A stretch of DNA of 64,000 bases from Candidatus Gastranaerophilales bacterium (GTDB lineage Bacteria; Cyanobacteriota; Vampirovibrionia; Gastranaerophilales; Gastranaerophilaceae). The stretch lies in assembly GCA_944325595.1 (NCBI GenBank), contig CALVAQ010000002.1, forward strand, positions 62,001 through 126,000. The letters run 5' to 3'. Below the pieces are notes generated by a model, which worked only from the letters and a program-made list of their open reading frames with translations, searched no databases and was not told the origin of the DNA. Shown here one piece after another: positions 33,915 through 45,069 of the stretch. The translations under genes were made by a program, and so were the position numbers. Numbering within the stretch: the stretch's first letter is position 1; each line of letters opens with the position of its first letter.

Positions 33915-34679
33915 ATGAGCAATAACGAAATAAAAAATATTGATTTTAACTGCAATCTTGCTGATTTATCAATTGAAAATGACCTGGAAAAATCTTTTGA
34001 AATTTTAGAGTATATGAGTTCTGTGAACATTGCCTGCGGTATTCATGCGGGTAATCCTTTACTTATAAAAAGAGCTATAGAACATTGTAAATTCAAAAAC
34101 AAAGTAATCGGCGCATTGATTGGTTTGCCTGAAAATATTACAACTCCGCAAACACTTACTGAAGAAGATATAGAAGCTATAGTTCTGTATCAGCTTGGTG
34201 CATTGTCTTCCTTTGCCAAAGCATACAGTCTCAATATTGAACAGGTCAGACCGGATGGAAATATGTATCGTTTTGCATCAGAAAATCTTGATTTTTCTGT
34301 AAATGTTGCCAAGGCTGTCAAAAAATACAGCAAATGGTTCACTTTGCTGGGTGCATCAGGCGAAATTCTTGATAAAACAGCGCAAGAACTAAATATTAAT
34401 GTTGCACATGAAATATGTATTGAAAAGCAATATACAAATTCTGCTATAAATTATGATATGGCAAATATAAGTGATTCAGATACAGTTATCGAGAGAATAA
34501 AGAATCTTATAAAAACATCCGAAATAAACAATACGGATGGTACAAAATCAATTGTAAAAGTCGATACTGTTCATTTTTCAATTGATTTGTCAGTAGAAAC
34601 AGTTAAAGAATCTGCAAATATCATTGTGCCGAGACCGGTTAATTTCAATAAAGCCGTTGTTTCGGGGTGGGTTGAGTAA
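33915..34679 (+). CDS. LamB/YcsF family protein, PxpA-like (5-oxoprolinase subunit A-like)
   Basis: 254 residues. The N-terminus FNCNLADLS, then SSVNIACGIHAGNPLLIKRAI, is the LamB/YcsF signature (DLNCDLGE...NIACGFHAGDP in typical PxpA), and LYQLGALSSFAKAYSLNIEQVRPDGNMY matches the second block (VKPHGALYN). PxpA cleaves 5-oxoproline with the kinase-like subunits PxpB and PxpC, neither of which is nearby. The first motif is degenerate (Leu-Ala-Asp for Leu-Gly-Glu) and the His of KPHG is Asp, so activity may differ. It is 22 bases before the YvcK-like gene. Confidence 0.75.
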   Translation: MSNNEIKNIDFNCNLADLSIENDLEKSFEILEYMSSVNIACGIHAGNPLLIKRAIEHCKFKNKVIGALIGLPENITTPQTLTEEDIEAIVLYQLGALSSFAKAYSLNIEQVRPDGNMYRFASENLDFSVNVAKAVKKYSKWFTLLGASGEILDKTAQELNINVAHEICIEKQYTNSAINYDMANISDSDTVIERIKNLIKTSEINNTDGTKSIVKVDTVHFSIDLSVETVKESANIIVPRPVNFNKAVVSGWVE

Positions 34680-34701
34680 AATATTATAAGGGAGTAATGT
34701 T

Positions 34702-36030
34702 TTGAAAAAGATGTCATACAAGTTTAGAATACCGAAAGATGCAGGATGGCTTCTGCCCGGGCTGCAGGTAAAAAGATGGTTTGGCTTGATTATTGTCGGC
34801 ACAATAATCGCACTTCTCGGATTGTGCGTAATATTTAATATGAGACCTGTATATTTTGCAGTCGGTATACTCAAATATATAGCCGTAACGGTTAATCAGG
34901 ATTTACTCGGTGCAGTTCTGGTTATACTCGGTGCTTATGTATTTATACTCGGGTGGAAAAATACGAACTACTCTATTTTGGACTTAAATCAAGATAGAGA
35001 CAGACACGCAATACTTGAATCTTTGTATAAGAGAAGAAAGCTTAATAACGGACCCAAAATTGTTGCCGTAGGCGGCGGTACAGGTTTGTCTACAATGTTG
35101 AAAGGTATAAAAAAGCTTACTAACAATATTACGGCAGTTGTTACTGTCGGTGATGACGGCGGCAGTTCAGGGAGATTGAGACATGAAATGGGTATTCTTC
35201 CTCCCGGTGATATCAGAAACTGTATAGCCGCACTTGCTGATGACGAGGACCTTGTTACAAAGTTGTTCCAGTATCGTTTCAAAATGGGAGAAGGTCTAGA
35301 AGGTCACAGTTTTGGCAATTTGTTTTTAACTGCACTTTGTGCAATTACGGGAAATATGGTTCGTGCGGTACAGGAATCCTCCAAAGTTTTGAATATTAGA
35401 GGAAGAGTTCTGCCTTCAACTTTAGATGACATGAAACTTGCTGCTGAGATGGATGATGGCTCTATTGTTGAAGGTGAGTCAAATATTCCAGAAACAGGCA
35501 AAAAAATAAAAAGATTATTTACACAGCCAGCAAACTGTAAAGCTTTACCGGAGGTTTTAAAAGCCATAAAGGATGCGGATTTGATTATCCTCGGACCCGG
35601 AAGTTTGTATACCAGTGTAATTCCCAATTTGTTGATAAAAGAAATTTCTGCTGCAATTTCAAAATCTAAAGCAAAGAAAATATATGTCTGCAATATAATG
35701 ACCCAGCCGGGTGAAACTACAGATTACACAGCTTCTCAGCATGTTCAGGCAATACTTGATCATGCAGGATACTCAAATATGTTTGAGGCGGTGCTTGTAA
35801 ACAACTCATTACCCGAAGATTTGTCTCCTGACTATCAAAAAGCAAATTCTTACCCGGTTCTGGTTGATATTGATGAAATTAAAAAGAAAAATATCAATGT
35901 CGTAAGCACCAGACTGTACGAGGAAAATGACCAGAAATATGTAAGACACAGCCCCGCCAGACTTGCCAGAGCAATCAGTTACTGGTACAAAAAGCAACTA
36001 AAAGATAAAAAAGAAAAAGCAAAAAAATAG
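34702..36030 (+). CDS. YvcK/CofD-like protein with N-terminal membrane hairpin
   Basis: 442 residues from a TTG at 34702 preceded by GGGAG with 7-base spacing; the nearby ATG at 34697 is out of frame and stops at once. Two membrane helices (about 25-50 and 60-82) precede a YvcK domain: KIVAVGGGTGLSTMLKGIK, VTVGDDGGSSGRLR, LPPGDIRNCIAALA, GHSFGNLFLTAL, LIILGPGSLYTSVIPNLL. YvcK-type proteins bind UDP-sugars and support cell-wall synthesis and growth on gluconeogenic carbon. The membrane-anchored form is shared by cyanobacteria (family knowledge, from memory). Upstream of panB by 9 bases. Confidence 0.9.
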   Translation: MKKMSYKFRIPKDAGWLLPGLQVKRWFGLIIVGTIIALLGLCVIFNMRPVYFAVGILKYIAVTVNQDLLGAVLVILGAYVFILGWKNTNYSILDLNQDRDRHAILESLYKRRKLNNGPKIVAVGGGTGLSTMLKGIKKLTNNITAVVTVGDDGGSSGRLRHEMGILPPGDIRNCIAALADDEDLVTKLFQYRFKMGEGLEGHSFGNLFLTALCAITGNMVRAVQESSKVLNIRGRVLPSTLDDMKLAAEMDDGSIVEGESNIPETGKKIKRLFTQPANCKALPEVLKAIKDADLIILGPGSLYTSVIPNLLIKEISAAISKSKAKKIYVCNIMTQPGETTDYTASQHVQAILDHAGYSNMFEAVLVNNSLPEDLSPDYQKANSYPVLVDIDEIKKKNINVVSTRLYEENDQKYVRHSPARLARAISYWYKKQLKDKKEKAKK

Positions 36031-36039
36031 GACGAAATT

Positions 36040-36912
36040 ATGTCAGTTGAAGTAAAATTCAAAGATATTACGGTTTCAACATTCTTAAAGAAAAAAGAAC
36101 AAAAACAAAAAATCACTATGCTTACCGCATATGATTGCTCGACAGCAAAATATTTTGATGATGCGGGTGTAGATTCAATTCTTGTCGGTGATTCGGTCGG
36201 AATGGTTGTTCTCGGGTATGACTCTACTACCAGTGTGTCAATGGATGAAATGAAAATTTTTACGGCAGCTGTTACAAGAGGAGCAAAAAGATGCCTCGTT
36301 GTTGCTGATATGCCTTTTATGAGTTATCATTCATCAGTTGAAGAGGCTGTAAAAAATGCCGGTGAATTAATCAGAGCGGGTGCATCTGCCGTAAAACTTG
36401 AGGGCGCCACAGATTATCTGGTAAGTGTTGTAAAAAGATGCGTTGAAAGCGGTATACCCGTTGTCGGTCATCTTGGTTTTACTCCTCAATATTTGAATGT
36501 TCTTGGGGGATATAAAATACAGGGCAAATCTGCCGACAAAACAAAGTTTATTCTAAATCAGGCAAAAAAGCTTGAAGAGGCAGGCGCTTTTTGTATTGTT
36601 CTTGAGATGGTTCCTGAAGAATCGGCAAAATATATTACTGAAAACCTGAATGTCCCGACAATCGGTATCGGTGCCGGAAGATATACCGACGGACAGGTGC
36701 TTGTTGCAGATGATATTCTGGGTAAATTTTCTGACTTCAAACCAAAATTTGCCAGAAGATATGCTGATTTAAAAACCGTTATATCAGATGCTGCCAAAAC
36801 ATATATAAATGACGTTCAGATGGGTGCTTTTCCTGCTGAATCAGAGATTTTTCATCTGAGTGAAGATGAATTAAAGGAGATGGAAAAAATTGAGTCTTGT
36901 AGTATTAAATAA
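36040..36912 (+). CDS. panB: 3-methyl-2-oxobutanoate hydroxymethyltransferase
   Basis: 290 residues, slightly over the usual 265 because of a C-terminal tail. Motifs: KITMLTAYDCSTAKYFDDAGVDSILVGDS (metal Asp), VVADMPFMSY, GASAVKLEG, VVGHLGFTPQ and TIGIGAGRYTDGQVLV. It adds a hydroxymethyl group from methylene-tetrahydrofolate to 2-oxoisovalerate to make ketopantoate, the first step towards pantothenate and CoA. Overlaps panC by 23 bases, so the two are translated together. With coaX at 50613 the window contains three CoA-pathway genes; panD and panE are not seen. Confidence 0.95.
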   Translation: MSVEVKFKDITVSTFLKKKEQKQKITMLTAYDCSTAKYFDDAGVDSILVGDSVGMVVLGYDSTTSVSMDEMKIFTAAVTRGAKRCLVVADMPFMSYHSSVEEAVKNAGELIRAGASAVKLEGATDYLVSVVKRCVESGIPVVGHLGFTPQYLNVLGGYKIQGKSADKTKFILNQAKKLEEAGAFCIVLEMVPEESAKYITENLNVPTIGIGAGRYTDGQVLVADDILGKFSDFKPKFARRYADLKTVISDAAKTYINDVQMGAFPAESEIFHLSEDELKEMEKIESCSIK

Positions 36913-37750
36913 AATTGATGATATTAGAGAAAAAATCAAAGAATATAAAAAACAGGGTAAAACAATTGCTCTTGTTCCCACTATGGGCTGTCTTCATAAC
37001 GGGCATAAATCATTAATGGAAAAAGCGCATTCTATAGCGGATGTTACAGTGATTTCTGTTTTTGTAAATCCGATACAATTTTGTCCCGGTGAAGATTACG
37101 ACAGATACCCGAGAACACTGGAACAGGATAAAATTGTTGCAGAGTCTGCGGGAGTAGACATTATATTTGCTCCTTCTGTTAACGAAATGTATCCGAATTT
37201 GCAGAAATTTTCTGATTTAACAATGGTTGTTCCCCCTTATGAGCTGACAGACATTATGTGCGGTAAATCTCGAGTAGGGCATTTTGACGGTGTTGAAACC
37301 GTTGTTACGAAACTTTTTAATATTGTCCAGCCGGATTATGCATGTTTTGGAATGAAGGATATACAGCAGTTGTTCCTTATAAAAAAGATGGTCAGAGATT
37401 TGAATATACCTGTTCAGATAATAGATTGTCCTCTTGTCAGAGAAGAATCGGGGATTGCTTTGAGTTCAAGAAACAAATATCTTTCTGATTCAGAAAAAGA
37501 AACGGCTTTGACTATCAGTAAATCTCTGTTTGCTATAAAAGAAAGTGTTAAGCTGGGAATTAGAGATACAAAAAAATTGTTTGACGTTTGCTTGACAAAC
37601 TTAAGCAAAAATGTTGAACTTGAGTATCTGGAATTTGTTAATGCAGATACATTTAAGAAAGTTGATGAGATTGAAAACAAAACCATATGCGCAATTGCGG
37701 CAAGAGTCGGCAATGTCAGATTGATAGATAATATTATTCTTGAGGTATAA
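36890..37750 (+). CDS. panC: Pantothenate synthetase
   Basis: 286 residues from a TTG inside the end of panB, with GGAG 10 bases upstream. Motifs of the nucleotidyltransferase fold: ALVPTMGCLHNGHKSLM (HIGH-like HNGH), VSVFVNPIQFCPGEDYDRYPRT, TVVTKLFNIVQPDYACFGMKD, and REESGIALSSRNKYL (KMSKS-like region). It joins pantoate and beta-alanine with ATP. The overlap with panB indicates one operon panB-panC followed by a membrane protein gene that starts one base later. Confidence 0.94.
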   Translation: MSLVVLNKIDDIREKIKEYKKQGKTIALVPTMGCLHNGHKSLMEKAHSIADVTVISVFVNPIQFCPGEDYDRYPRTLEQDKIVAESAGVDIIFAPSVNEMYPNLQKFSDLTMVVPPYELTDIMCGKSRVGHFDGVETVVTKLFNIVQPDYACFGMKDIQQLFLIKKMVRDLNIPVQIIDCPLVREESGIALSSRNKYLSDSEKETALTISKSLFAIKESVKLGIRDTKKLFDVCLTNLSKNVELEYLEFVNADTFKKVDEIENKTICAIAARVGNVRLIDNIILEV

Positions 37751-38680
37751 ATGTTTTTTAAACTTACCGGAAAACTTCTAGACAAACTAAAAAATATATT
37801 TTCAGTGTTATCGTTTTTTTGCATTGCGATGTCAGTACTGTTTTTTATATACTGGCTTTTGTATGCTTTTGGTTTTGAGAATTTCCCCAAACCTTTAAAT
37901 AATATTGTATGGGGTTCTGTTGATTTGTTTTTCGGCTGGTGGATGTCCAGTGCTCAATTCAAAGAAGTTATGGATATTTTACCGGTGCTGTCATCTATAT
38001 TGTATGGTATATTGGCATATCTTATTAACTGTACAATTGTTTCGTTCGGCAATATGCAAAAAGAAGTAAAAAAAACTGCAGAAAATTATAGGCAAAATCT
38101 TGAAAACAAGATTAATTCTCAGCTTCACAGCAGTTTTCTTGATGATTTAAAGACAAATTCTTTTATGCTGATAAAAATTAAAACAGATGTGTCAATTAAA
38201 ACTTCTTATCTTACCAATCCCAATGCTGTTGTTGACAATTCAAAAGATATTGAAAAAAATATAGAAGAAACTATTCTAAACTCGATAGACTCACCTAATA
38301 TTTTGAAAAAAGGACTGGATAACAGTTCATTGTATATTGTTATTTCGAACCTAGCTGCTTCAAAAGATTTTTTAACACATGTAGTAAATACTTCCGTTTC
38401 TTCAATTAACAAATATTTGAAAGAGAACACTACAGTCAGCTTTTACTGCTGCGCTGAGGTTTTTTCTGATTTACAGGAATTTGAAGAAAAATCCGTATAT
38501 TTGAATAGAGTCCTTGCCTTAAAAATCTCAAATAAGATTGCAATTACACCTAAATTTAAAATGTATTATGAAAATTTGTTCCCGTCATTTTATTATTTTA
38601 AGGTTCTTGGAGAATACAACCTAAACGCAAGTTCCGATAATACAAAAAATACTACTCTGTATACAATACAAAGAAAATAA
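37751..38680 (+). CDS. Membrane protein with cytosolic domain (unknown function)
   Basis: 309 residues. Two or three hydrophobic segments at about 18-42 (FSVLSFFCIAMSVLFFIYWLLYAF) and 75-98 (LPVLSSILYGILAYLINCTIV), then a cytosolic region of about 200 residues with a coiled-coil link. Late blocks (NKYLKENTTVSFYCCAEVFSD; LNRVLALKISNKIAITPKFK) faintly recall the end of a nucleotide cyclase homology domain, but catalytic residues cannot be pointed to. Starts on the base after panC, so coexpressed; ends tail to tail with the decarboxylase gene. No function assigned. Confidence 0.65.
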   Translation: MFFKLTGKLLDKLKNIFSVLSFFCIAMSVLFFIYWLLYAFGFENFPKPLNNIVWGSVDLFFGWWMSSAQFKEVMDILPVLSSILYGILAYLINCTIVSFGNMQKEVKKTAENYRQNLENKINSQLHSSFLDDLKTNSFMLIKIKTDVSIKTSYLTNPNAVVDNSKDIEKNIEETILNSIDSPNILKKGLDNSSLYIVISNLAASKDFLTHVVNTSVSSINKYLKENTTVSFYCCAEVFSDLQEFEEKSVYLNRVLALKISNKIAITPKFKMYYENLFPSFYYFKVLGEYNLNASSDNTKNTTLYTIQRK

Positions 38681-38681
38681 T

Positions 38682-40067
38682 CTAGGTTAATATTTCAAAT
38701 GTACTTTTGTCCAGATATTTTTTTGCCAGAGATATAGTTTGTTTATTTATAATTTCACCCCGAACAATTATGGGAATCCCCGGCGGATAGGCGCATATAG
38801 TTTCTGCACTGATTTTGCCGACTGCCTCAAGTGCATTTACGGTATATTTCTTGTTCAAAATATTTGCTTTTTGATAAGCAGTTCTTGGCTTTAGCGAAAT
38901 TTCCGGCAACATATAAGACGTATTTGAGTCTGCAAAATAATCCTCAGTCTCTGTAGCGGAGATAAAATTCAGCGCATCGGAAAGTCTTTTTAGCATTTCA
39001 CCGTTTGTTCCCAGGCCGGTTATAAATAACATTGCTTTGTTATTTGAAAATTCCTCTTCTATATTAAATTTGTTGTTCAAAATATCGGATGCACGAAGAC
39101 CTGAAATATTATTGATTTTTATCAAAAGTTTTGCAGGGTCAGAAAATCCGTCATAGCAGGAAATATTTTTGTTTAAGCTCTGTTTGAATTTTGATATGTT
39201 CGTCAGCAGATTTTCTATTTCTTTTTTTCCTTCTAAAGAATGTAAATAATCGACAGTCCCTTCTATTGCACACATCAACGGATACGAGGGAGAGGTAGTG
39301 TTTATCAAATTTAGTGCATTTTGTATTTTGTCAGGCAAAATTTCTGATGATTTTGATATATGCAGCAAGGCACACGGATTGGGCGCTCCTGCAGTTTTGT
39401 GAAGCGACTGAACAGAAATATCAGCTCCGCAAAGTATGGCAGGAGTTGTTTTAAAATTTCCAAAGTTCAACAATGCCCCATGAGCTTCGTCTACTATTAA
39501 ATAAACATCATGTTTTTTGCAAACTTTTGATATTGAGTTTATGTCGCTATACACTCCTTCATATGTCGGACTGGTTATATAAACTGCTTTTATTTTCTTA
39601 TTTGCACTTAATTTTTGTTCAATTTGTTTTGCATTTACCTCTTCATATATATCCCATTCAGCATTGTATTCCGGCAATATCCATTCGGGCACAGAACCTG
39701 TTAATACGAGCGATTTACAAGCACTGATATGACTGTTTCTTGCTATCAAAACAGAATCATCTTCTGACAATAAAGCCAGAAATGCTGCAAGTATACCGGA
39801 TGTTGAGCCGTTTGTCAGAATAAATGTCTTTTTTGAGTTATAAATTTTACTAAGTTTGTTAAGTAAATTATCAATAATCCCTTGAGGGTTGGACAGATTG
39901 TCAAATCCTTCAATTTCGGAAAAATCGCAGTTGTAAAACCTTTGCCCGAGCAGATTTTCTAATTCTTCGGGAATAAATCGTCCCTGTCCGTGAGAAGGTG
40001 TTGTAAAAAGGATATTAGCACCTGATGAATTTTTATAATAGTCCTTAATTTTTCTTATAATACTCAT
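38682..40067 (-). CDS. Orn/Lys/Arg decarboxylase family, PLP fold type I
   Basis: 461 residues. TPSHGQGR at the N-terminus, FILTNGSTSGILAA, the PLP block VYITSPTYEGVYSDI and VYLIVDEAHGALL (Asp/His), the lysine site QSLHKTAGAPNPCALL, and the closing CAYPPGIPIIVRGEII typical of arginine/lysine/ornithine decarboxylases. The His-Lys motif matches but the following LTQ of classical members is APN. It probably makes a polyamine precursor (agmatine, cadaverine or putrescine); the substrate is undetermined. Divergent from ligA with a 53-base gap that has a minus-strand TATAAT (complement of 40105-40110). Confidence 0.88.
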   Translation of the reverse strand: MSIIRKIKDYYKNSSGANILFTTPSHGQGRFIPEELENLLGQRFYNCDFSEIEGFDNLSNPQGIIDNLLNKLSKIYNSKKTFILTNGSTSGILAAFLALLSEDDSVLIARNSHISACKSLVLTGSVPEWILPEYNAEWDIYEEVNAKQIEQKLSANKKIKAVYITSPTYEGVYSDINSISKVCKKHDVYLIVDEAHGALLNFGNFKTTPAILCGADISVQSLHKTAGAPNPCALLHISKSSEILPDKIQNALNLINTTSPSYPLMCAIEGTVDYLHSLEGKKEIENLLTNISKFKQSLNKNISCYDGFSDPAKLLIKINNISGLRASDILNNKFNIEEEFSNNKAMLFITGLGTNGEMLKRLSDALNFISATETEDYFADSNTSYMLPEISLKPRTAYQKANILNKKYTVNALEAVGKISAETICAYPPGIPIIVRGEIINKQTISLAKKYLDKSTFEILT

Positions 40068-40090
40068 TTAAAGCCTGTGTTTTGTTGTAA

Positions 40091-42136
<2,046 letters not shown>

Positions 42137-42163
42137 AATACAGACTGTGGGTGATTATATAAT

Positions 42164-42577
42164 ATGAATAAAAGATTTAATGTAATTAGAATTAACGGCA
42201 TAAAAGGGCTTTTGATTGCTGCTTTTATTGTCGGATGTCTTATAGCCGGTTTTTTGGTATTTCCGGGCTGGGTATGCAAAGGACTCTGGAACTTTGCTGC
42301 AGGCTATTTTACACAAATGCCTCAGATGAATATGCTGCACGGGATTATGCTCTGGTGCATTATAGCCCTGTCTTTATATGCTCTTAATCAAGGAAATTTT
42401 GCAATTTCGATAGGTCATTCAGTTCCGGTACCCAGAAATGATGAACGTATTAAAGAAATACTCAGGCAATTGAATGAAAATAGTTCTGCCATAATAAAAA
42501 ATGAAATTATCAACCATGATCAGAATGAAAATTTTGATAGCCAAAATAATGAAAATAATGATAAAATAACAAAGTAA
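42164..42577 (+). CDS. Small membrane protein with polar tail (unknown function)
   Basis: 137 residues: two hydrophobic segments (about 15-38 and 58-75), then HSVPVPRNDERIKEILRQLNEN and an Asn/Asp/Glu/Lys-rich C-terminus. No domain recognised. It is 27 bases after ligA and 21 bases before the SIMPL gene, so probably in the same transcript. Predicted inner-membrane protein with a cytosolic tail (topology not certain). Confidence 0.65.
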   Translation: MNKRFNVIRINGIKGLLIAAFIVGCLIAGFLVFPGWVCKGLWNFAAGYFTQMPQMNMLHGIMLWCIIALSLYALNQGNFAISIGHSVPVPRNDERIKEILRQLNENSSAIIKNEIINHDQNENFDSQNNENNDKITK

Positions 42578-42598
42578 GTTTTCGCAATAGGAGTAGAT

Positions 42599-43324
42599 AT
42601 GAAAAAGATATTAGCATTGTTCGGTTTGTTTTCAATGTTTGCATTGCCTTTAACAGCAGATGCAATAACTGTAGTTGAAAAACCGATGGGTTATGTGTCG
42701 GTCAATGCAACAGCTTCAAAAGAAGTTGTTCCGGACACTGCATCAATATATTTCGCAGTGCAGACTACTGCTAAAGATTCAAAAGAAGCAGTCGACAAAA
42801 ACAAAACTGAATCATCGGCTTTGCTTTTGTCTCTAAAACAACTGCTTGCTCTTGATAAAGCTGATTCAATTCAAACAAAAAACTTTATACTAAAGCCAAA
42901 TTATTATACTGACAAGTCCGGTAAAAAAACATTTCAAAATTATACAGCTACAAATGTTATTTTTGTAAAAACACAAAATTTGGAAAATGTTTCAAAACTT
43001 ATTGATGCTGCTTCAAAAAATAAAGCAACGAGTATCAGCGATTTGAACTTTTTTGTTGAAAATGAAAAGAAATACTCTCAGGAACTTGCCAGAGAGGCTA
43101 TTAACAATGCAAAAATTATTGCTAATCTGACAGCATCGGAACTCAATCAAAAAGTCAGCGGTGTAAAAAACATCAGAGTAAATGTGTATTCCGCAAATCA
43201 ATATCAACCGAGAGCCGTATACGCTAATGCGGCAAAAGGAGTGTCCGCATCAACAAAAACACCTGTGGAGTACGGAAAAATAAAATTGCAGGCAAATGTT
43301 GATGCTGATTTTTATGTCAAATAA
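42599..43324 (+). CDS. Exported SIMPL-domain (DUF541) protein
   Basis: 241 residues with a signal peptide (MKKILALFGLFSMFALPLTADA). The SIMPL pattern is visible: YVSVNATASKEVVPDTASIYFAVQTTAKDSKEAV, IQTKNFILKPNYYTDKSGKKTFQNYTATN, and NAKIIANLTASELNQKVSGVKNIRV. SIMPL proteins form periplasmic or extracellular oligomers of unclear function, sometimes linked to oxidative stress. AGGAG stands six bases before the ATG. Its stop overlaps the HisC-HAD start as TAATG. Confidence 0.88.
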   Translation: MKKILALFGLFSMFALPLTADAITVVEKPMGYVSVNATASKEVVPDTASIYFAVQTTAKDSKEAVDKNKTESSALLLSLKQLLALDKADSIQTKNFILKPNYYTDKSGKKTFQNYTATNVIFVKTQNLENVSKLIDAASKNKATSISDLNFFVENEKKYSQELAREAINNAKIIANLTASELNQKVSGVKNIRVNVYSANQYQPRAVYANAAKGVSASTKTPVEYGKIKLQANVDADFYVK

Positions 43325-45069
43325 TGCTAGAACCTAAAAAACAAATCAAAAATATAACACCATACGAAATTGCTTCATATTACCCGAGCTGGGATATGAA
43401 GCTTGATGCAAACGAAAATTATATTGGTCCTTCGACAAAAGTTTTAAAAGCAATAAAGGATATACCACCTGAAAAAATCAGCACATATCCCTGCTACGGC
43501 AGACTTTATGACAAATTGTCAGGTATGTATGAGATTGAAAAAAGCTGCTTCGTCCTTACAAACGGTGCAGACGAGGCATTGTCGGCAGCAATTAATACAT
43601 ATATATCTGAAAATGACAAAGTGTTGAGCGTCACGCCTTCTTTTTCAATGCCCAAAATATATACAAAAATTGCCGGTGCTCATTATATTGAAATACCGTA
43701 CAGTGATAAATGGACATATCCTGCAGAAGCCGTTATTTCAACCATCGATGACTCAGTAAAAGCTGTCATTATCACTACTCCTAACAATCCTACGGCTGAT
43801 ATTGTTCCTGAAAATGTAATAAAAGAAATAGTTCAAAAATGCAGAAATATTCCTGTTATAATCGATGAAACATATGCAAATTTTTCCGGTGTAACGAATA
43901 TTAGACTGGTTGAAGAATATGACAATGTTATTATTGTGAAATCATTTTCAAAAGACTATGCACTGGCGGGTTTGCGACTTGGATATGTAGTATCAAATGC
44001 ACAAAATATAGAAAATATTAAAAAGTGTTTGAGTCCATACAATGTTAATGCAATCGCTGTAGAGGCAGCTATCGCTGCATTAAGCGACAATGAGTATCTG
44101 AATTTTGTTGTCAATGAGATAAGTCAAGCTAAACAGTATTTGACAGAAGAGTTGACGAAACTCGGTGTTAGAGTATACAAGTCGTATACAAATTTTCTGC
44201 TTGCTGATTTCGGTATTCACAAAGACCTTATATTCAATATGCTTAAAGAAAACAGAATAATCGTAAAGGATTTTAAAAGCAGCAATGTATTAAAAAATTG
44301 TCTCAGAATAACAATACCAACACTCAGTGCCGCAAAAAGGCTTATATCATTGATTATTACAAAAATCACTCTGGTTTTTGATATGGACGGAGTGCTTGTT
44401 GATGTCACAAACTCATATTATGAGGCAATAAAATATACCTATAACTATTTTACCGGCAAAACGATTACTACAGAACAGATAGTTCAGGCAAAAAAACAGG
44501 GCGGTCTCAATAACGACTGGGATTTGACCTCGTATCTGATTGAACAGTCAGGATTTAAGTTTTCTTACGAAAAGATAGTTGAAGTGTTCCAGAGCCAATA
44601 CTGGAATGACGGCAGCGGTTCTATAAATAAAGAAAAACTGCTCATTGATGAAAGACTTTTGAGAGAATTGTCTCAAAAATACAATCTGGCGGTATTCACG
44701 GGACGTCCGAGACAAGAGGCTTTATATACTTTAAACAAATTTAATATAAGACAGTATTTTGAAAAAATTGTTACCATGGATGACTTGCCTTCAGAAAAGC
44801 AAAAACCGGATATTGAGGGTTTGAAAATTATAAAAAATGCATTTATTACCGAATATCTGATATACTTTGGAGACACTGTAGATGATGCGAAATGTGCTTC
44901 AAATATGCCCTCTGCATACGGAGTCGGTGTTCTCCCTCCGTCTGATAAATCAGATGATTTAAAAGAAATATTACAAAATGCAGGCGCCAAAAGAGTTATA
45001 AACAACATAAATGAGATAAAAATTGTACTGGAGAGCATTACTGATGAGAACAGCCAGATTAGAGCGTAA
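43324..45069 (+). CDS. hisC: Histidinol-phosphate aminotransferase fused to a HAD phosphatase-like domain
   Basis: 581 residues. Residues 1-345 are a HisC aminotransferase: KLDANENYIGPS, NGADEALSAAINTY, TPNNPTAD, VIIDETYANF, and SFSKDYALAGLRLGY with PLP lysine about 210. Residues 348-575 are a HAD-type hydrolase: VFDMDGVLVD (Asp353, Asp355), FTGRPR (motif II) and FGDTVDDAKCA (motif IV). The fusion plausibly combines the aminotransferase with the histidinol-phosphate phosphatase, the next step of histidine synthesis. hisB overlaps the end. No gap suggests a sequencing frameshift. Confidence 0.9.
   Translation: MLEPKKQIKNITPYEIASYYPSWDMKLDANENYIGPSTKVLKAIKDIPPEKISTYPCYGRLYDKLSGMYEIEKSCFVLTNGADEALSAAINTYISENDKVLSVTPSFSMPKIYTKIAGAHYIEIPYSDKWTYPAEAVISTIDDSVKAVIITTPNNPTADIVPENVIKEIVQKCRNIPVIIDETYANFSGVTNIRLVEEYDNVIIVKSFSKDYALAGLRLGYVVSNAQNIENIKKCLSPYNVNAIAVEAAIAALSDNEYLNFVVNEISQAKQYLTEELTKLGVRVYKSYTNFLLADFGIHKDLIFNMLKENRIIVKDFKSSNVLKNCLRITIPTLSAAKRLISLIITKITLVFDMDGVLVDVTNSYYEAIKYTYNYFTGKTITTEQIVQAKKQGGLNNDWDLTSYLIEQSGFKFSYEKIVEVFQSQYWNDGSGSINKEKLLIDERLLRELSQKYNLAVFTGRPRQEALYTLNKFNIRQYFEKIVTMDDLPSEKQKPDIEGLKIIKNAFITEYLIYFGDTVDDAKCASNMPSAYGVGVLPPSDKSDDLKEILQNAGAKRVINNINEIKIVLESITDENSQIRA

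Noticed and set aside
34697..34708. ATG at 34697 as start of the YvcK-like gene
   Set aside because: It is out of frame and meets TGA after two codons. The TTG at 34702 has GGGAG at the proper spacing.
37751..38680. Nucleotide cyclase domain in the membrane protein after panC
   Set aside because: Only faint pattern similarity near the C-terminus. No metal or catalytic residues could be placed.
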